A DNA stretch of 64,000 nucleotides from an uncultured Pelagimonas sp. (GTDB lineage Bacteria; Pseudomonadota; Alphaproteobacteria; Rhodobacterales; Rhodobacteraceae). Where the stretch lies: NCBI GenBank assembly GCA_947497905.1, contig CANMIH010000006.1, forward strand, positions 146,467-210,466, in the 5' to 3' direction. The position numbers and the translations under genes are program-made. Each line of letters begins with the position of its first letter. Position 1 is the first letter of the stretch. Below, one piece after another: positions 63,729 through 64,000 of this stretch. The notes under the pieces were generated by a model. The model did not search any database, was not told where the DNA came from, and saw nothing but the letters and a program-made list of their open reading frames with translations.

Positions 63729-64000
63729 ATGGCCAAAGGCACGCTCACTGGCAGTCGGATCCGGGAACGGCGGGTGGCTCAGGCTATGCGGCAGGCCGAT
63801 CTTGCGAAAAAGGCGGGAATTTCGGCCTCCTATCTGAATTTGATTGAACACAACAGACGCAGAATCGGCGGAAAGCTCTTGCTGGATATCGCTCAGGTGC
63901 TGGGTGTGGAACCGGCATTGCTGACCGAAGGGGCCGGGGCGACGTTGATGGCGTCGTTGCGCGAGGCCGCGTCGGCGGTCCCTTCGGCGCAGGCTGAACT
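63729..64000 (+). CDS. XRE-family transcriptional regulator, ScfR-like (partial)
   Basis: Only the first 90 codons are inside the window. The product starts MAKGTLTGSRIRERRVAQAM, then a helix-turn-helix with RQADLAKKAGISASYLNLIEHNRRRIGGKLLLDIAQVL. The motif SYLNLIEHNRR is typical of the XRE regulators linked to an IrrE/ImmA-like domain (RamB, PccR type) which sense short-chain acyl-CoA. The C-terminal portion that would confirm this is missing. AAGGA precedes the ATG. Divergent from the transporter operon. Confidence 0.8.
   Translation, partial: MAKGTLTGSRIRERRVAQAMRQADLAKKAGISASYLNLIEHNRRRIGGKLLLDIAQVLGVEPALLTEGAGATLMASLREAASAVPSAQAE

Noticed and set aside
63395-63748. A 117-codon minus-strand frame upstream of the solute-binding protein gene
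   Set aside because: Runs out of frame over the binding-protein signal sequence and the divergent control region, without a ribosome site.
1-64000. Mobile elements, CRISPR arrays, tRNA and rRNA genes
   Set aside because: Scanned for transposase-like frames, direct repeats with regular spacers and clover-leaf or CCA patterns in the gaps; none was convincing by eye. A dedicated tRNA or covariance-model search would be needed to exclude small RNAs.

Overview
The window looks like chromosomal DNA of a roseobacter-type alphaproteobacterium (Rhodobacteraceae). Support comes from a complete Kelly-type thiosulfate-oxidising sox cluster with soxCD, a membrane-anchored cytochrome resembling Rhodobacter cytochrome c_y, heterotetrameric sarcosine oxidase, an NDUFA12-type complex I protein, dnaG followed by rpoD without rpsU, and evenly high GC. 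No rRNA, tRNA, CRISPR array, transposase, integrase or attachment site was recognised.

Layout. 1-3656 (minus): Yej-type peptide ABC transporter, with the second permease cut by the window edge. 3797-6401: cytochrome c_y, prephenate dehydratase, an alkyltransferase DNA-repair protein and a small membrane protein. 6412-14229: two paralogous TadG-TadE-TadE triads in opposite orientations on either side of a glutamate-type dehydrogenase. 14376-20160: sarcosine oxidase soxBDAG carrying two extra genes for exported proteins. 20305-24457: dnaG and rpoD. 24604-28449: small genes (HlyU-like, DCC thiol oxidoreductase, a 61-residue exported peptide, YjbQ, DUF1353) and an unusual M20-like amidohydrolase. 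28594-35564: nrdR-ribD and ribE, separated by a minus-strand capsule group (kpsS, a wza/kpsD-type exporter, kpsC). 35616-47557: sulfur oxidation, with soxS-soxR-soxT leftward and soxVWXYZABCDEF rightward from a shared control region. 47694-50174: clpP, clpX and a RidA-family gene. 50291-54003: NDUFA12-mlaD-DUF2155 facing accB-accC-aat. 54177-64000: acyl-CoA ligase, acetyl-CoA synthetase, a complete branched-chain-type ABC transporter and a divergent XRE regulator cut by the right edge.

How the genes fit together. The sox set is sufficient on paper for periplasmic oxidation of thiosulfate to sulfate: SoxYZ carries the substrate, SoxXA loads it, SoxB hydrolyses sulfate off, SoxCD oxidises the sulfane sulfur, SoxV/W/S supply reductant and SoxR represses. 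Several stable hairpins in its intergenic gaps suggest segmented mRNA, and two similar 18-19 bp sites lie exactly where SoxR would be expected to bind. The right-hand 10 kb combines biotin carboxylase, two acyl-CoA synthetases, a solute transporter and a regulator resembling the short-chain acyl-CoA-sensing ScfR type, which suggests a carboxylic-acid uptake and activation region. The least explained parts are the paired TadG/TadE triads, the exported proteins inside the sarcosine oxidase operon, and the amidohydrolase with a remodelled metal site. Two unrelated gene sets here share the names soxA, soxB and soxD (sarcosine oxidase and sulfur oxidation) and must not be confused.
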